Assembly: GCF_029953635.1 (NCBI RefSeq)
Contig: NZ_CP124543.1
Coordinates: 4,381,455 to 4,445,454, forward strand
From: Halotia branconii CENA392
GTDB lineage: Bacteria > Cyanobacteriota > Cyanobacteriia > Cyanobacteriales > Nostocaceae
Reading direction: 5' to 3'
DNA: 64,000 nt
Shown: piece after piece, positions 1 through 8,207 of the stretch
Numbering within the stretch: position 1 is the stretch's first letter
Layout: every line of letters starts with the position of its first letter
Position numbers and translations under genes: made by a program
Notes under the pieces: generated by a model
Seen by the model: the letters and a program-made list of their open reading frames with translations, nothing else
Databases searched by the model: none
What the model was told of the DNA's origin: nothing

Positions 1-1839
1 GAAAACGACATTCTCAAGTTTGAATCTCTAATTTTGAATTTTATCGGTGGCTATCTTTGTGAATTGAAAGAAGCCCAAATCCGCGACGGATTGCACATTT
101 TTGGACAATGTCCTCAAGGAAAACAATTACGAGATTTAATAGTAGCGATCGCCCGTATCCCCAACCGTTATTCTATAGGTATTACCCGCGCCTTAGCCCA
201 AGATTGGGGTTTAGACTTTGACCCCCTCACAACAGACTTCAGCACTGAATTATCAGCAGATAATTTAAAAATTTTATCTGCAAAAACTCAGCACCCCTGT
301 CGCACCGTCGGGGATGCCGTTGAAATTTTAGAAGAACACGCAGCTTTATTAGTAGAACAACTCATCAGTCAACCTTCCCCCTGCCCCCTGCCCCCGGTCA
401 CTGAGCGTCTTGTACTGAGCGAAGCCGAAGTAAGCCGAAGTGCTGCCCCCCTGCCTCTTGCCCTCGACTGGATCAAATCCAAACTCCTCCCTGCTTTACA
501 ACAAACCCACCAAGAAATTACCAATTTATTGCGTGGACTTGATGGTAAATATATCAAGAGCGCTCCATCTGGCGCACCTACACGCGGGCGACCAGAAGTC
601 ATACCTACTGGCAGAAATTTTTACTCAGTTGATATCCGTGCCATCCCCACAGAAACAGCTTGGGATGTCGCCAGAAAAGCGGCTGAAAACTTAATTGAAT
701 GCTATACCCAAGAACATGGTGAGTATCCCAAAACACTAGCATTATCATTATGGGGAACTGCCACGATGCGGACTGGTGGTGATGATATTGCTGAGGCTTT
801 GGCTTTGTTGGGTGTGCGCCCTGTTTGGGATGGTGCAGCACGACGGGTAGTAGATATTGAAATCTTGCCACTATCGATTTTGGCACGCCCCCGTGTCGAT
901 GTCACCTTGCGAATTTCTGGGTTTTTTAGAGATGCTTTTCCTAACTTAATTGATTTATTTGAGCAAGCAGTAACAGCGGTAGCAGCTTTAGATGAAGTTT
1001 TGGAGTATAATCCCCTCGCGGCACAAGTTCGTCAAGATACTGATTTTTGGATGCAACAAGGTTTAACTTCTCAAGCGGCTGAAGTGCGATCGCGTTATCG
1101 GGTTTTTGGTTCTCAACCGGGTGCTTACGGTGCGGGACTTCAAGGCTTAATTGAATCACAAAATTGGACAGATGACGAGGATTTAGCTCGTGCCTACATC
1201 AACTGGAGTTGTTACGCTTACACAAGTGCTGATGCTAATCAAGGTGTTGGAGGTTTAGTGGGAAATGCTGCACCAGAAGCATTTGAGCAACGCTTGGCAC
1301 AGATGCAAGTTATTTTACACAATCAAGATAACCGCGAACACGACTTGCTCGACTCTGACGATTATTACCAATTTCAAGGAGGTTTAACCGCAGCGGTACG
1401 TTCTGTGCAAGGTAAAAATCCTCAAACCTATTTTGGTGATCATTCTCTTCCTGCTCAACCACGCATTCGCAAACTCAAAGAAGAAATCGCACGGGTGTAT
1501 CGTTCTCGCGTAGTTAATCCCAAATGGATTGCGGGTATGATGCGTCATGGCTACAAGGGTGCATTTGAAATGTCCGCAACTGTAGATTATTTATTTGCCT
1601 ACGATGCGACAGCCAAATGTGTGGAAGACTACATGTACCAAGGCATAGCACAGGCTTATCTGCTTGATCCAATAGTCTCGGAATTTATTCATCAAAAGAA
1701 TCCCTATGCTTTGCGTGACATTGCCGAAAGATTATTAGAAGCATCTCAGCGCGGTTTATGGGAGAATGTAAATATACTGATGTTGGAAACTTTGCGGAAC
1801 TTAGTACATCAAGCTGAAGCAACGATCGAAGAAACATAA
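1..1839 (+). CDS. cobN: Cobaltochelatase subunit CobN, C-terminal part (gene runs off the left edge)
   Basis: The frame is open from base 1, so this is the 3' part of a larger gene; the TTG at 34 is not a real start. The protein belongs to the CobN/ChlH large-subunit chelatase family, which inserts Co into the corrin ring (CobN) or Mg into protoporphyrin (ChlH). The motif PTGRNFYSVD and the run LWGTATMRTGGDD followed by LLGVRP are typical of the C-terminal half. The YSVD wording favours CobN over ChlH; I infer this from memory of the family. An internal stretch at bases 374-462 is a repeat-derived insertion read in frame. The next gene on the same strand starts 26 bp downstream. Confidence 0.88.
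   Translation, partial: ENDILKFESLILNFIGGYLCELKEAQIRDGLHIFGQCPQGKQLRDLIVAIARIPNRYSIGITRALAQDWGLDFDPLTTDFSTELSADNLKILSAKTQHPCRTVGDAVEILEEHAALLVEQLISQPSPCPLPPVTERLVLSEAEVSRSAAPLPLALDWIKSKLLPALQQTHQEITNLLRGLDGKYIKSAPSGAPTRGRPEVIPTGRNFYSVDIRAIPTETAWDVARKAAENLIECYTQEHGEYPKTLALSLWGTATMRTGGDDIAEALALLGVRPVWDGAARRVVDIEILPLSILARPRVDVTLRISGFFRDAFPNLIDLFEQAVTAVAALDEVLEYNPLAAQVRQDTDFWMQQGLTSQAAEVRSRYRVFGSQPGAYGAGLQGLIESQNWTDDEDLARAYINWSCYAYTSADANQGVGGLVGNAAPEAFEQRLAQMQVILHNQDNREHDLLDSDDYYQFQGGLTAAVRSVQGKNPQTYFGDHSLPAQPRIRKLKEEIARVYRSRVVNPKWIAGMMRHGYKGAFEMSATVDYLFAYDATAKCVEDYMYQGIAQAYLLDPIVSEFIHQKNPYALRDIAERLLEASQRGLWENVNILMLETLRNLVHQAEATIEET
374..462 (+). repeat. C-rich/TTCGACTACGCTCAG-type interspersed repeat inside cobN, read in frame
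   Basis: The run of ccccctg units, then cggtcactgagcg, then gccgaagtgctgccccc closely matches the inverted intergenic copy at 37021-37100 and the copy inside the metalloprotease gene at 9119-9263. It adds about 30 low-complexity residues (Pro/Ser/Leu/Glu rich) to CobN without a frameshift. Confidence 0.8.
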
Positions 1840-1865
1840 TAAAACAAGTGATTTAGGAAACAAGC

Positions 1866-3017
1866 ATGGATAGTATTGCGTATTTGCACTTAGCTTTCGC
1901 CCATGAAAATAGCGAATCCAATGAACTCGTCTCTTTAAGATCTTTGTTAAATCAAGGAGATGCACCAGACTGGAAACGGCTTTCTAGTAAGGCTTGGAGT
2001 TGTATGCTACCCCTTGCCCTTACCTTGTCTATTCTCAGTTCTGTCGGTAGCGCCTTAGCATTGGAAAGAGGTGATCAAGGCCCTTCTGTCAAGAATTTAC
2101 AACAAAAATTGCAACAAGCAGGTTTTTATCAAGCTCCCGTGACCCAAGTCTATGACTTTAATACAGAAGATGCTGTCCGGCGTTTTCAAAAAGCCAATGG
2201 CATCACAGTTAATGGCATTGTGGGAACAACTACCTTACAAAAATTAGAAGCTTGGCGCACACAACCAATCACTAACCAAATTCAGAAAATCAGTAATACC
2301 AATACACAGCCTAAAAAAACCACTGTTCCTAGCACAACAACCAAAAAAACTACTACTGCTAATTCAGTAACCAGCAAACGCCGTAATCCTGGTTTACTTG
2401 TCAAAGGTGACGAAGGCGAAGATGTGAGAACTCTGCAAAAACGCTTGCAAGTTGCAGGTTTTTACTACGGTAATGCCACAGGCATATTTGGGCCAATCAC
2501 TGAAGAAGCTGTGCAAAAGTTCCAAAAGGCTTATAACTTAGATGTTGATGGTGTTGTCGGTCCTGCCACACTCAGCAAACTACCACCAATTGGTGTTGGT
2601 GGAGAAGATACTCCCACCAAACAAGTTGTTGACAAAGATAAACTCACTATAGGCGATCGCGGCGAAGCAGTGAGAGTTTTACAAGACCATTTAATCCGCG
2701 CAGGATATTTAGAGGGAGAACCAAACGGCTACTTTGGTCCCTATACTGCTGATGCTGTACGGAGATTTCAAGCAGCTAATTACTTGGCAGCTAGCGGTGT
2801 TGCTGGCCCTACTACCAGAGGTAAGTTATATAACTTAGTTAAGACTGCTTCCAAGAGTGAGTTTAGTGTTCTCGAAATTCAAAGACGACTACGAGACAAG
2901 GGCTTTTATAAAGGCCAACTCAACGGTGTCATGGCGGACGACACGAAAAAAGCGATTAAGCAAGCCCAGGAATACTACGGCATCAGCCTCAGTGATATTA
3001 GAAGCGGAAGCTTTTAA
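1866..3017 (+). CDS. Peptidoglycan-binding repeat protein (PG_binding_1 x3-4), convergent with furA
   Basis: The protein has 383 residues. A hydrophobic segment at about residues 46-66 ends in SALA and looks like a late signal peptide or anchor. It is followed by PG_binding_1 repeats at about 68-125, 178-235 and 262-320, each with the pattern G..G..V..LQ..L...GFY and VDGVVGP.T. A degenerate fourth repeat follows at about 328-375. A Thr/Lys-rich linker separates repeats one and two. The likely role is binding cell-wall glycan. In Anabaena PCC 7120 a gene of this kind (alr1690) sits tail-to-tail with furA and its readthrough transcript is the furA antisense RNA; the arrangement here is the same. 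Function beyond wall binding is unknown. Confidence 0.85.
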   Translation: MDSIAYLHLAFAHENSESNELVSLRSLLNQGDAPDWKRLSSKAWSCMLPLALTLSILSSVGSALALERGDQGPSVKNLQQKLQQAGFYQAPVTQVYDFNTEDAVRRFQKANGITVNGIVGTTTLQKLEAWRTQPITNQIQKISNTNTQPKKTTVPSTTTKKTTTANSVTSKRRNPGLLVKGDEGEDVRTLQKRLQVAGFYYGNATGIFGPITEEAVQKFQKAYNLDVDGVVGPATLSKLPPIGVGGEDTPTKQVVDKDKLTIGDRGEAVRVLQDHLIRAGYLEGEPNGYFGPYTADAVRRFQAANYLAASGVAGPTTRGKLYNLVKTASKSEFSVLEIQRRLRDKGFYKGQLNGVMADDTKKAIKQAQEYYGISLSDIRSGSF

Positions 3018-3036
3018 CATCCGCTTCGGTTTGATT
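3001..3036 (+). terminator. Weak hairpin at the end of the peptidoglycan-binding gene
   Basis: GAAGCGGA (3001-3008) pairs with TCCGCTTC (3020-3027) across an 11-nt loop that contains the stop codon. Only a poor T-tract (ggtttgatt) follows, so termination would be leaky. That fits readthrough into the furA antisense strand. Confidence 0.4.
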
Positions 3037-3141
3037 ACTACAAGTCTTCAATTGGTTGCTTACCTCCGATAACAATTAACAGGAAATTGCTCAAATTATG
3101 AGTTGACTTGAGTAACTTTGCTTTGTTATCTTTCCCAGGTG

Positions 3142-3597
3142 CTAGAGTGGCATTATTGCCCGCTGGCACTTGGGACACACTGCATGAATTGTCATTTGGC
3201 AATCAAGCAGGTGAAATCCTTCTTTTTGAGCAGTTTTCGCACCTATCTTTAAAATAGAGTCGTTTTTGAACTCAATAGTCGTGTTGCACTTTACACAAAT
3301 CAAGTGGTGGTGGTGATGAGGATAAGGCTGGTTAATTTCGTAATGTTTATGACCTTCTCCCAGTTCTAGCTCCCTTAAAATCCCCATCCTTGCCATCAAC
3401 TTCAGTGTGCGGTAGATAGTTGAAAGGCTAATACCTTCACCTTCACCTTCTAATCGATGATAAAGATCCTCGGCACTAAGATGTTGACCTTGCGGAAGTT
3501 CTTGAAAAATGTGTAGAATCGTTTCGCGCTGGGGAGTTAAACGCCAGCCTCTCTCGTTTAATTCTGCCTTGAGTGAAGTATTTGTGTAGACAGTCAT
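3142..3597 (-). CDS. furA: Ferric uptake regulator FurA
   Basis: This is a Fur-family repressor of 151 residues from the ATG at 3597; six further codons upstream are open but atypical. The N-terminal winged helix (RGWRLTPQRETIL...LSTIYRTLKLM) is followed by the metal-binding/dimer domain with a five-His run (PHHHHH) and two CxxC motifs (CVKC, CPKC). The extra cysteines and this wording match FurA of Anabaena rather than Zur/FurB or PerR. It controls iron homeostasis and links to redox and heme sensing. The gene is convergent with the peptidoglycan-binding gene 124 bp away, and it is probably autoregulated from the AT-rich upstream region. Confidence 0.9.
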   Translation of the reverse strand: MTVYTNTSLKAELNERGWRLTPQRETILHIFQELPQGQHLSAEDLYHRLEGEGEGISLSTIYRTLKLMARMGILRELELGEGHKHYEINQPYPHHHHHLICVKCNTTIEFKNDSILKIGAKTAQKEGFHLLDCQMTIHAVCPKCQRAIMPL

Positions 3598-3673
3598 ACT
3601 AGTTTTTCTCAACAAAGCCTGTTAGTTGAGAATATAACAAATGTTTTGAGTTGTTTGCAACAAACATGACTTA

Positions 3674-3698
3674 TTGAGAATTTTTGTTAAGCTCTCAA
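3674..3698 (-). promoter_or_regulatory. Candidate Fur box / operator upstream of furA
   Basis: The inverted repeat TTGAGA...TCTCAA lies in AT-rich sequence about 80-100 bp upstream of the furA start. A second ttgagaatataac stretch is at about 3627-3640. FurA is known to autoregulate in Anabaena. The match to an iron box is approximate and judged by eye. Confidence 0.35.
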
Positions 3699-3725
3699 GA
3701 ATAATCAACAAAATATAAATAAGCG

Positions 3726-3750
3726 GCGTTGCATAAATGCGGGATGAATT
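3726..3750 (+). repeat. Partial copy (one end) of the 89-bp repeat
   Basis: The sequence gcgttgcataaatgcggga plus a few more bases equals the first ~25 bases of the repeat copies at 7461-7549 and 8208-8296. The rest of the element is absent. The surrounding gap, 3616-4371, otherwise holds only the MITE and tandem repeat listed below. I see no gene at 3756-4002. Confidence 0.65.
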
Positions 3751-4002
3751 GAGCTTGTTCACCAATAGTAAACCTAGATTTTTCGCGCCTTTGTGCCTAC
3801 CCTGCGGGTTGTAAAAGAATTAAGAGAGGTGTATTTAGGTCTCAATCTGGGAAAACATATTCAGCAAATTTTAACGGTTCCCTAAATATATTTAAGAAAG
3901 GTAGTTGGGGATTCTATCTTTGATAGAAACTCAATAGAGAGGCTTGTAGTTAGCCCAGTCAGGTTTATACCTTACAAAGTTAGAAATATTTGATTATATT
4001 TC

Positions 4003-4121
4003 AGGACTTACGCACAGACTACGATTTCACGTCATTACGAGCAAAGCGTAGACGCGTTAGCGGCTTCTCGAAGAGTAGTAATCGCAAAGACCTAGTTTTT
4101 CGTTATGAGTGCGTAAGTCCT
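4003..4121 (+). mobile_element. MITE with AGGACTTACGCA termini, copy 1
   Basis: The element is 119 bp with terminal inverted repeats AGGACTTACGCAC / GTGCGTAAGTCCT. The interior carries acgatttcacgtcattacg and ctagtttttcgttatgagtg. The same termini and interior words occur in inverted orientation at 42189-42327. There is no transposase, so this is a non-autonomous element. Confidence 0.85.
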
Positions 4122-4175
4122 ATATTTTTAGTAACTATGTTAGGGACTTGCATGAAAATAAAGTACCAGTAAACC

Positions 4176-4317
4176 GAGTTTCGACTGCGCTCAACTCTCG
4201 ACGGTTGAGGGTTGAGTTTCGACTGCGCTCAACTCTCGACGGTTGAGGGTTGAGTTTCGACTACGCTCAACTCTCGACGGTTGAGGGTTGAGTTTCGACT
4301 ACGCTCAACTACCGCGC
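4176..4317 (+). repeat. 38-bp tandem repeat, three full units plus a partial fourth
   Basis: Units begin at 4176, 4214, 4252 and 4290, each starting gagtttcgactgcgctcaac (the third and fourth have 'tacgctc'). Units are contiguous with no spacers. Each contains short palindromic words (tcaac/gttga, tcgac/gtcga). The array ends 55 bp before chaB. Confidence 0.95.
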
Positions 4318-4371
4318 AGTCGAAACCCGGCTGGTTGGGACACTATTAACCCGCAGATCCCTTACTGTAAT

Positions 4372-4575
4372 ATGCCTTATCAAAAAATTGATGATTTACC
4401 AGATTCAGTAAAAAAACACTTACCTAAGCACGCTCAAGAAATTTTTCAGGCTGCGTTTAACAACGCTGAAGAAGAATATGGTGAAGAAGAACGTGCTTTT
4501 CGTGTTGCTTGGAGTGCAGTGAAGCGCGACTATGAAAAAGGTGATGATGGACAGTGGCACAAAAAGCCAGAATAA
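4372..4575 (+). CDS. chaB: ChaB family protein
   Basis: The small acidic protein has 67 residues from the ATG at 4372 (MPYQKIDDLP). The ChaB pattern is clear: DLPDSVKKHLPKHAQEIFQAAFNNA, then RAFRVAWSAVKRDYEKG and a C-terminal W-HKK. ChaB-domain proteins are annotated as cation-transport regulators, though their biochemical role is poorly defined. The reading frame is open further upstream, but those codons lie in the 38-bp tandem repeat and are not part of the family. It is convergent with the photolyase gene, 26 bp away. Confidence 0.88.
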   Translation: MPYQKIDDLPDSVKKHLPKHAQEIFQAAFNNAEEEYGEEERAFRVAWSAVKRDYEKGDDGQWHKKPE

Positions 4576-4601
4576 TTGCTACATTCCCAAGCCAAGATTC
4601 T

Positions 4602-6041
4602 TTAACTAGTAGATGCTTTTTGCTGCTGATAAAGCTGTTTAAACTGCTTTTGTTGTTTTTTATGATCCACAATTGGCTCAGGGTAATCAATACCGTGACG
4701 CTCCAGAGGTGGAATTTTACCAGTTACTAAATATTCTGTATCCATAGAACGTAATTCAGAAACCCATTGTCGGATATATTCGCCTTCTGGATCAAACTTT
4801 TGGGCTTGACTAGCTGGATTAAAAATCCGCACGGGTTTAGGATCCATTCCACTAGAAGCACTCCATTGCCAGCCGCCATTATTTGCAGATAAATCGCCAT
4901 CAATCAATTTCTGCATAAAATATTTTTCACCCAGTTGGGGATTTATTAACAAGTCTTTAGTTAAGAAACTGGCGACAATCATGCGACAACGGTTATGCAT
5001 CCAGCCAATTTCATTTAATTGGCGCATAGCTGCATCCACAATGGGATAACCTGTTCTCCCTTCGCACCAAGCCTGGAAGTTTTCTTCGTTAGTTTCCCAA
5101 GGAAAGTTCTTGAAGGTATCGCGGTAAGCACCCTCTGCCAATTCCGGGAAATTATACATTGCCTGTTGATAAAATTCTCGCCAAGCTAGCTCTTGTTGCC
5201 AAGTACGAATACCTGCTTGTGCTTCTTCACTACGGCTATTTTCTTGGGCTGCAATTGTGGCTTGCCACACAGTCCGAATGCCAATAACGCCAAATTTCAA
5301 AGCTGCACTCAGTTGTGATGTGCCATCAACGGCTGGAAAATTCCGCTGTTCTTGGTATTCAATAATTGCTTGATTAGTAAATTCTTCTAACCTCGATTGT
5401 GCTGCTGCTTCTCCTGGTGAAATAACTAACTCTCCATCCCAAATAAAGCCTAAATCTTTCGCGGAGGGTAATTCAATTGCTCCTGCTTTTTGGGCAGTTT
5501 CCTGTTCTGCTTTAGTTAATGCTTCAGTATTTTGTAGAGTTTCTACTGATTTAGCTTTGGGTTTACTACTCCAATTTTTCCAAAAAGGCGTGTAAACAGT
5601 GTAAGGACTATTATTACCAGTGCGAATTTCTTCTGGTGAGTGGAGAAGCTGATCCCAGTTTTGGGTAAGAAACTCAATGCCCTTTTCTTTTAGCGTATCA
5701 ATAATGCTGCGATCGCGGATTTGTGAATAAGGTTCGACATCCCAATTCCAAAACACAGCTTTAGCATTCAATGCCACAGCTAAAGCTGGTATTGCTGCGA
5801 TCGGATCACCATGTAAAATTAATAATTGGCTGCCCGCTTCAGCATATCGCTGTTGTAGTATCTGCAAGCAACCAATCATATAAGTCATTCTGGCTGGGGC
5901 AACATCATCCCGTTCTAAAATGTTGGGATCAAGGCAAAATACGCCCACGACTTTAGGACTCTGCTCTCTTGCTGCTGCTAGTCCTGTATTATCAGAAATC
6001 CGTAAATCGCGGCGATGCCAAAACAAAATTAAATCAGACAT
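4602..6041 (-). CDS. phrA: Deoxyribodipyrimidine photolyase (cyanobacterial class I CPD type)
   Basis: The protein has 479 residues, the normal length. The N-terminal antenna-binding alpha/beta domain (LFWHRRDLRISDNTGL at the start, residues 1-160) is followed by the FAD-binding domain (about 270-470). Typical FAD-domain words are TWQQELAWREFYQQ, GRTGYPIVDAAMRQL, GWMHNRCRMIVASFLTKDL and NNGGWQWSASSG. It repairs UV cyclobutane pyrimidine dimers using blue light and FADH-. The cyanobacterial class uses a deazaflavin antenna, but the antenna type cannot be proved from the sequence by eye. No operon partner is evident; a repeat-filled 138-bp gap separates it from the upstream gene. Confidence 0.93.
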   Translation of the reverse strand: MSDLILFWHRRDLRISDNTGLAAAREQSPKVVGVFCLDPNILERDDVAPARMTYMIGCLQILQQRYAEAGSQLLILHGDPIAAIPALAVALNAKAVFWNWDVEPYSQIRDRSIIDTLKEKGIEFLTQNWDQLLHSPEEIRTGNNSPYTVYTPFWKNWSSKPKAKSVETLQNTEALTKAEQETAQKAGAIELPSAKDLGFIWDGELVISPGEAAAQSRLEEFTNQAIIEYQEQRNFPAVDGTSQLSAALKFGVIGIRTVWQATIAAQENSRSEEAQAGIRTWQQELAWREFYQQAMYNFPELAEGAYRDTFKNFPWETNEENFQAWCEGRTGYPIVDAAMRQLNEIGWMHNRCRMIVASFLTKDLLINPQLGEKYFMQKLIDGDLSANNGGWQWSASSGMDPKPVRIFNPASQAQKFDPEGEYIRQWVSELRSMDTEYLVTGKIPPLERHGIDYPEPIVDHKKQQKQFKQLYQQQKASTS

Positions 6042-6069
6042 TTGAGATTAAATATAGTTCGCTTGTACT

Positions 6070-6179
6070 AAATTATATATTGGGCATGGGGCATTGGGCA
6101 TTGGGCATGGGGCATGAGATGAAGTCTTACTCCCCCTGCTTCCCCTGCTTCCCCTGCTTCCCCTGCTCTCTTCCCTTCC
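6070..6179 (+). repeat. Low-complexity gggcatggggcatt / tgcttccccc repeats
   Basis: Short degenerate units (gggcatt, ggggcat, then cccctgcttcc) fill the gap between two minus-strand genes. The same word family recurs at 26735-26802, 47600-47640, 49585-49830 and 63878-63910, and is common in Nostocales intergenic DNA. Confidence 0.8.
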
Positions 6180-7085
6180 CTACATGTTTATACTTAAAAC
6201 ACCTTGATCGGCATCTAAGGTTGCCAATACACCTACTGGTAATGCTGCATTGGGACTACCGTGACCGAAGGGCAAGTCTGAGACAATAGGAATATCTAAA
6301 TTGCCCAAGCGATCGCGGAGTACTTCCTCAACACTAAAGCTAGGTATGTTTGGCGGTGCTTCGCATCTAGTGAAGCTTCCTAAAGCAATACCCCGGACTT
6401 TTGCTAAAGCACCGCTTAAACGCCACTGAGTTAACATTCTATCAATGCGATAGGGTGCTTCGGTGACATCCTCCCATGCCAAAATTACCCCATCTAAATT
6501 TGGCTGTATGGGTGTAGCTAAAAGATGAGTAGCCACGGTCAAGTTACTCGGTAATAAAATGCCACTAACAACGCCTCCACCCCACGCACAACCTTTAAGA
6601 GGTGCGAGAGGACGACCTTCTAATAAATCAAATAATCGCTGAATTGACCAATCTGGTTCATCTACCAAAGTAGTGAGTACGGGAGCATGAACACTAGAAA
6701 TACCCGCAGCATAAAGACTCCATAACAGCGTAGTGATATCAGAAAAACCAATCAGCCATTTGGGAATTATGGGGTTATTTAAAGACTGCCAACTCCAATC
6801 TTCTAAAATGCGGGTACTGCCAAAACCGCCTCTGGTGCAAAGGATACCGCGACATTCAGGATCTTGCCAAGCTGCGGCTAATTGTTGGCGACGATTTTCA
6901 TCTTTTCCGGCTAAATAGCCCCATTTTTCGTCTATATTGGGGATAACCTCGATTCGATAACCATGCGATCGCCAAATTTCTAAACTCCGTCCAAACGCCT
7001 CAAATTCTCGCAAAGCACCACTAGGGGCAATTACTCTTAATAAGTCACCAGGTTGCAAGGATGGGGGTAAGATTTTGGATTGCAT
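6180..7085 (-). CDS. ldcA: LD-carboxypeptidase (muramoyltetrapeptide carboxypeptidase, S66 family)
   Basis: The protein has 301 residues, the family length. It opens with LQPGDLLRVIAPSGALRE. The nucleophile-serine motif is IGFSDITTLLW, after the conserved CTRGGFGSTRIL. The Glu and His of the Ser-Glu-His triad fit LAWEDVTEAPYRIDRML and DLPFGHGSPNAALPVG. The family removes the terminal D-Ala from L,D-linked tetrapeptides during murein recycling in the cytoplasm. It has no operon partner. The C-terminal codons run up to the repeat block at 6070-6179. Confidence 0.92.
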   Translation of the reverse strand: MQSKILPPSLQPGDLLRVIAPSGALREFEAFGRSLEIWRSHGYRIEVIPNIDEKWGYLAGKDENRRQQLAAAWQDPECRGILCTRGGFGSTRILEDWSWQSLNNPIIPKWLIGFSDITTLLWSLYAAGISSVHAPVLTTLVDEPDWSIQRLFDLLEGRPLAPLKGCAWGGGVVSGILLPSNLTVATHLLATPIQPNLDGVILAWEDVTEAPYRIDRMLTQWRLSGALAKVRGIALGSFTRCEAPPNIPSFSVEEVLRDRLGNLDIPIVSDLPFGHGSPNAALPVGVLATLDADQGVLSINM

Positions 7086-7460
7086 GAATAATTGGCTAAT
7101 AGTTTAATTTATTTTTAACTTTTGACCTTTTATATCATGCCCGTTTGATTACTTAGTTATTTCTACAGATGTGATATTTAGATCTAACTCAACCCCAATT
7201 CTTGCTTTAACATTTCTGGCACATTTACAAAAAGAAAGAGAACAGGGAAAAGAAGCAGGGGAGAAGAGGACAAGGGGCAGGGAGCAGGGAGAAGAGGACA
7301 AGGGGCAGGGAGCAGGGAGCAGGGAGCAGGGAGAAATAGGTAATTTTTCTTCATCCCTGATCGCTAAGTTTAGCCTGAGCGTTGGTTGCTAAGTTTAGCC
7401 TGAGCGCAGCCGAAGGGCGCAGTCGAAGTAAAAGCCCAGTTTAAAAAAGATGTTTTTTGG
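7086..7460. other. Gene-free spacer with G-rich and TTCGACTACG-type repeats
   Basis: An AT-rich first part is followed by repeated gggagcagggagcag units (about 7240-7333) and by two copies of ctaagtttagcctgagcg, with gcagccgaagggcgcagtcgaag (7365-7430). I see no supported gene; the open frame across it is repeat sequence. Confidence 0.7.
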
Positions 7461-7549
7461 GCGTTGCATAAATGCAGGATGAATCGGCGTTTGAAATCAT
7501 TGATAATTCGTTTTGAATTGGGCTGAATCATCCCATGATTCAGCAATGC
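7461..7549 (+). repeat. 89-bp repeat, copy 1, downstream of parE
   Basis: The copy matches 8208-8296 at 79 of 89 positions, counted by eye and without gaps. Its ends (gcgttgcataaatgc / gattcagcaatgc) are partly inverted, as in a MITE. Related ends occur at 3726-3750 and at 30284. Confidence 0.85.
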
Positions 7550-7564
7550 TAGGTTGTCTTTGCG

Positions 7565-7864
7565 TTAATCTTTATTGAAATGAGACTCTATATCCATGCG
7601 GTCGTGCAAAATGCGAACGATATCAATATATTCGTCGGTTTCCCGATAAAATATCAAATGTCGTCCAATATGGTATTTCCGATATCCTGGGCTAATCTCA
7701 TCACAAGCACGTCCTTTGTGTGGATTTCGTGCCAAGATTTGAAAGCAGTCGTCCAACATAGTAAGATAACGGTTTCTTTGCTCAATTCCCCACGTTTTTT
7801 GAGTGTAACGACCGATTGATAGTAAGTCCTGCTTGGCTAATTCAGTAAGGCGAAATAATGACAT
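7565..7864 (-). CDS. parE: ParE/RelE-superfamily toxin
   Basis: The protein has 99 residues. The pattern is ParE-like: N-terminal LTELAKQDLLSIGRYTQKTWG, then NPHKGRACDEISPGYRKYHIGRHLIFYRE and the C-terminal IVRILHDRMDIESHF. Chromosomal ParE toxins poison gyrase; RelE relatives cleave mRNA. The wording RKYHIGRHLIFYR and RILHDRMD fits ParE better. It lies 3 bp after the antitoxin gene and is co-transcribed with it. The target is inferred from the family only. Confidence 0.9.
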   Translation of the reverse strand: MSLFRLTELAKQDLLSIGRYTQKTWGIEQRNRYLTMLDDCFQILARNPHKGRACDEISPGYRKYHIGRHLIFYRETDEYIDIVRILHDRMDIESHFNKD

Positions 7865-7867
7865 GAG

Positions 7868-8101
7868 CTATTCACGGTCAAGTTCTGCAAGCAATCCTGA
7901 GAGAGAATAGTCAGTAAATCCGCTGTTTTCCCCTTCTGTTAAAGCGCGTTGCAAAGCGGCAAGCTTTATTTCTCGCTCTTCTAACAAGCGCAGTCCAGCC
8001 CGAATTGCCTCACTGGCACTGTTGAAACGTCCGCTTTCGATCTGACTGGCGATAAACGCTTCAAAATGCTCCCCCAAGGTAACACTTGTATTTTTTTGCA
8101 T
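7868..8101 (-). CDS. parD: ParD-family antitoxin
   Basis: The protein has 77 residues from the ATG at 8101 (MQKNTSVTLGEHFEAF). The ribbon-helix-helix N-terminus (NTSVTLGEHFEAFIASQIESGRFNSASEAIRAGLRLLEEREIK) is the ParD signature, followed by an acidic toxin-binding tail. A 22-codon upstream extension is open but contains the operator-like palindrome and no family residues, so I prefer the internal ATG. It is first in the operon and probably autoregulates it. Confidence 0.92.
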   Translation of the reverse strand: MQKNTSVTLGEHFEAFIASQIESGRFNSASEAIRAGLRLLEEREIKLAALQRALTEGENSGFTDYSLSGLLAELDRE

Positions 8102-8116
8102 ACAATATCCTCTTAT

Positions 8117-8149
8117 ATAATACCAATATATAATATTTGTTGGTATTAT
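8117..8149 (-). promoter_or_regulatory. Palindromic operator candidate for parDE
   Basis: The arms ATAATACCAA (8117-8126) and TTGGTATTAT (8140-8149) are perfect inverted repeats of 10 bp with a 13-nt spacer. They lie 16 bp upstream of the parD start. ParD-type RHH proteins bind such sites. Confidence 0.6.
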
Positions 8150-8207
8150 TCCAGTGCTGATCGACAAATGTACTTTTTTGTGCTTTTAACCAGAGATAAG
8201 TATTTTG

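Noticed and set aside
1..1839. ChlH (magnesium chelatase) as identity of the first gene
   Set aside because: The motif wording (PTGRNFYSVD) and C-terminus fit CobN better, although the families are close; only the C-terminal part is visible.
3990..4172. 60-codon frame upstream of chaB
   Set aside because: Most of it is MITE sequence (4003-4121).
4176..4317. CRISPR-like array of 38-bp repeats
   Set aside because: Units are directly adjacent with no spacers, and no cas genes are in the window.
7171..7392. 73-codon Glu/Gly/Arg-rich frame
   Set aside because: It reads gggagcaggg-type repeat units and has no family pattern.
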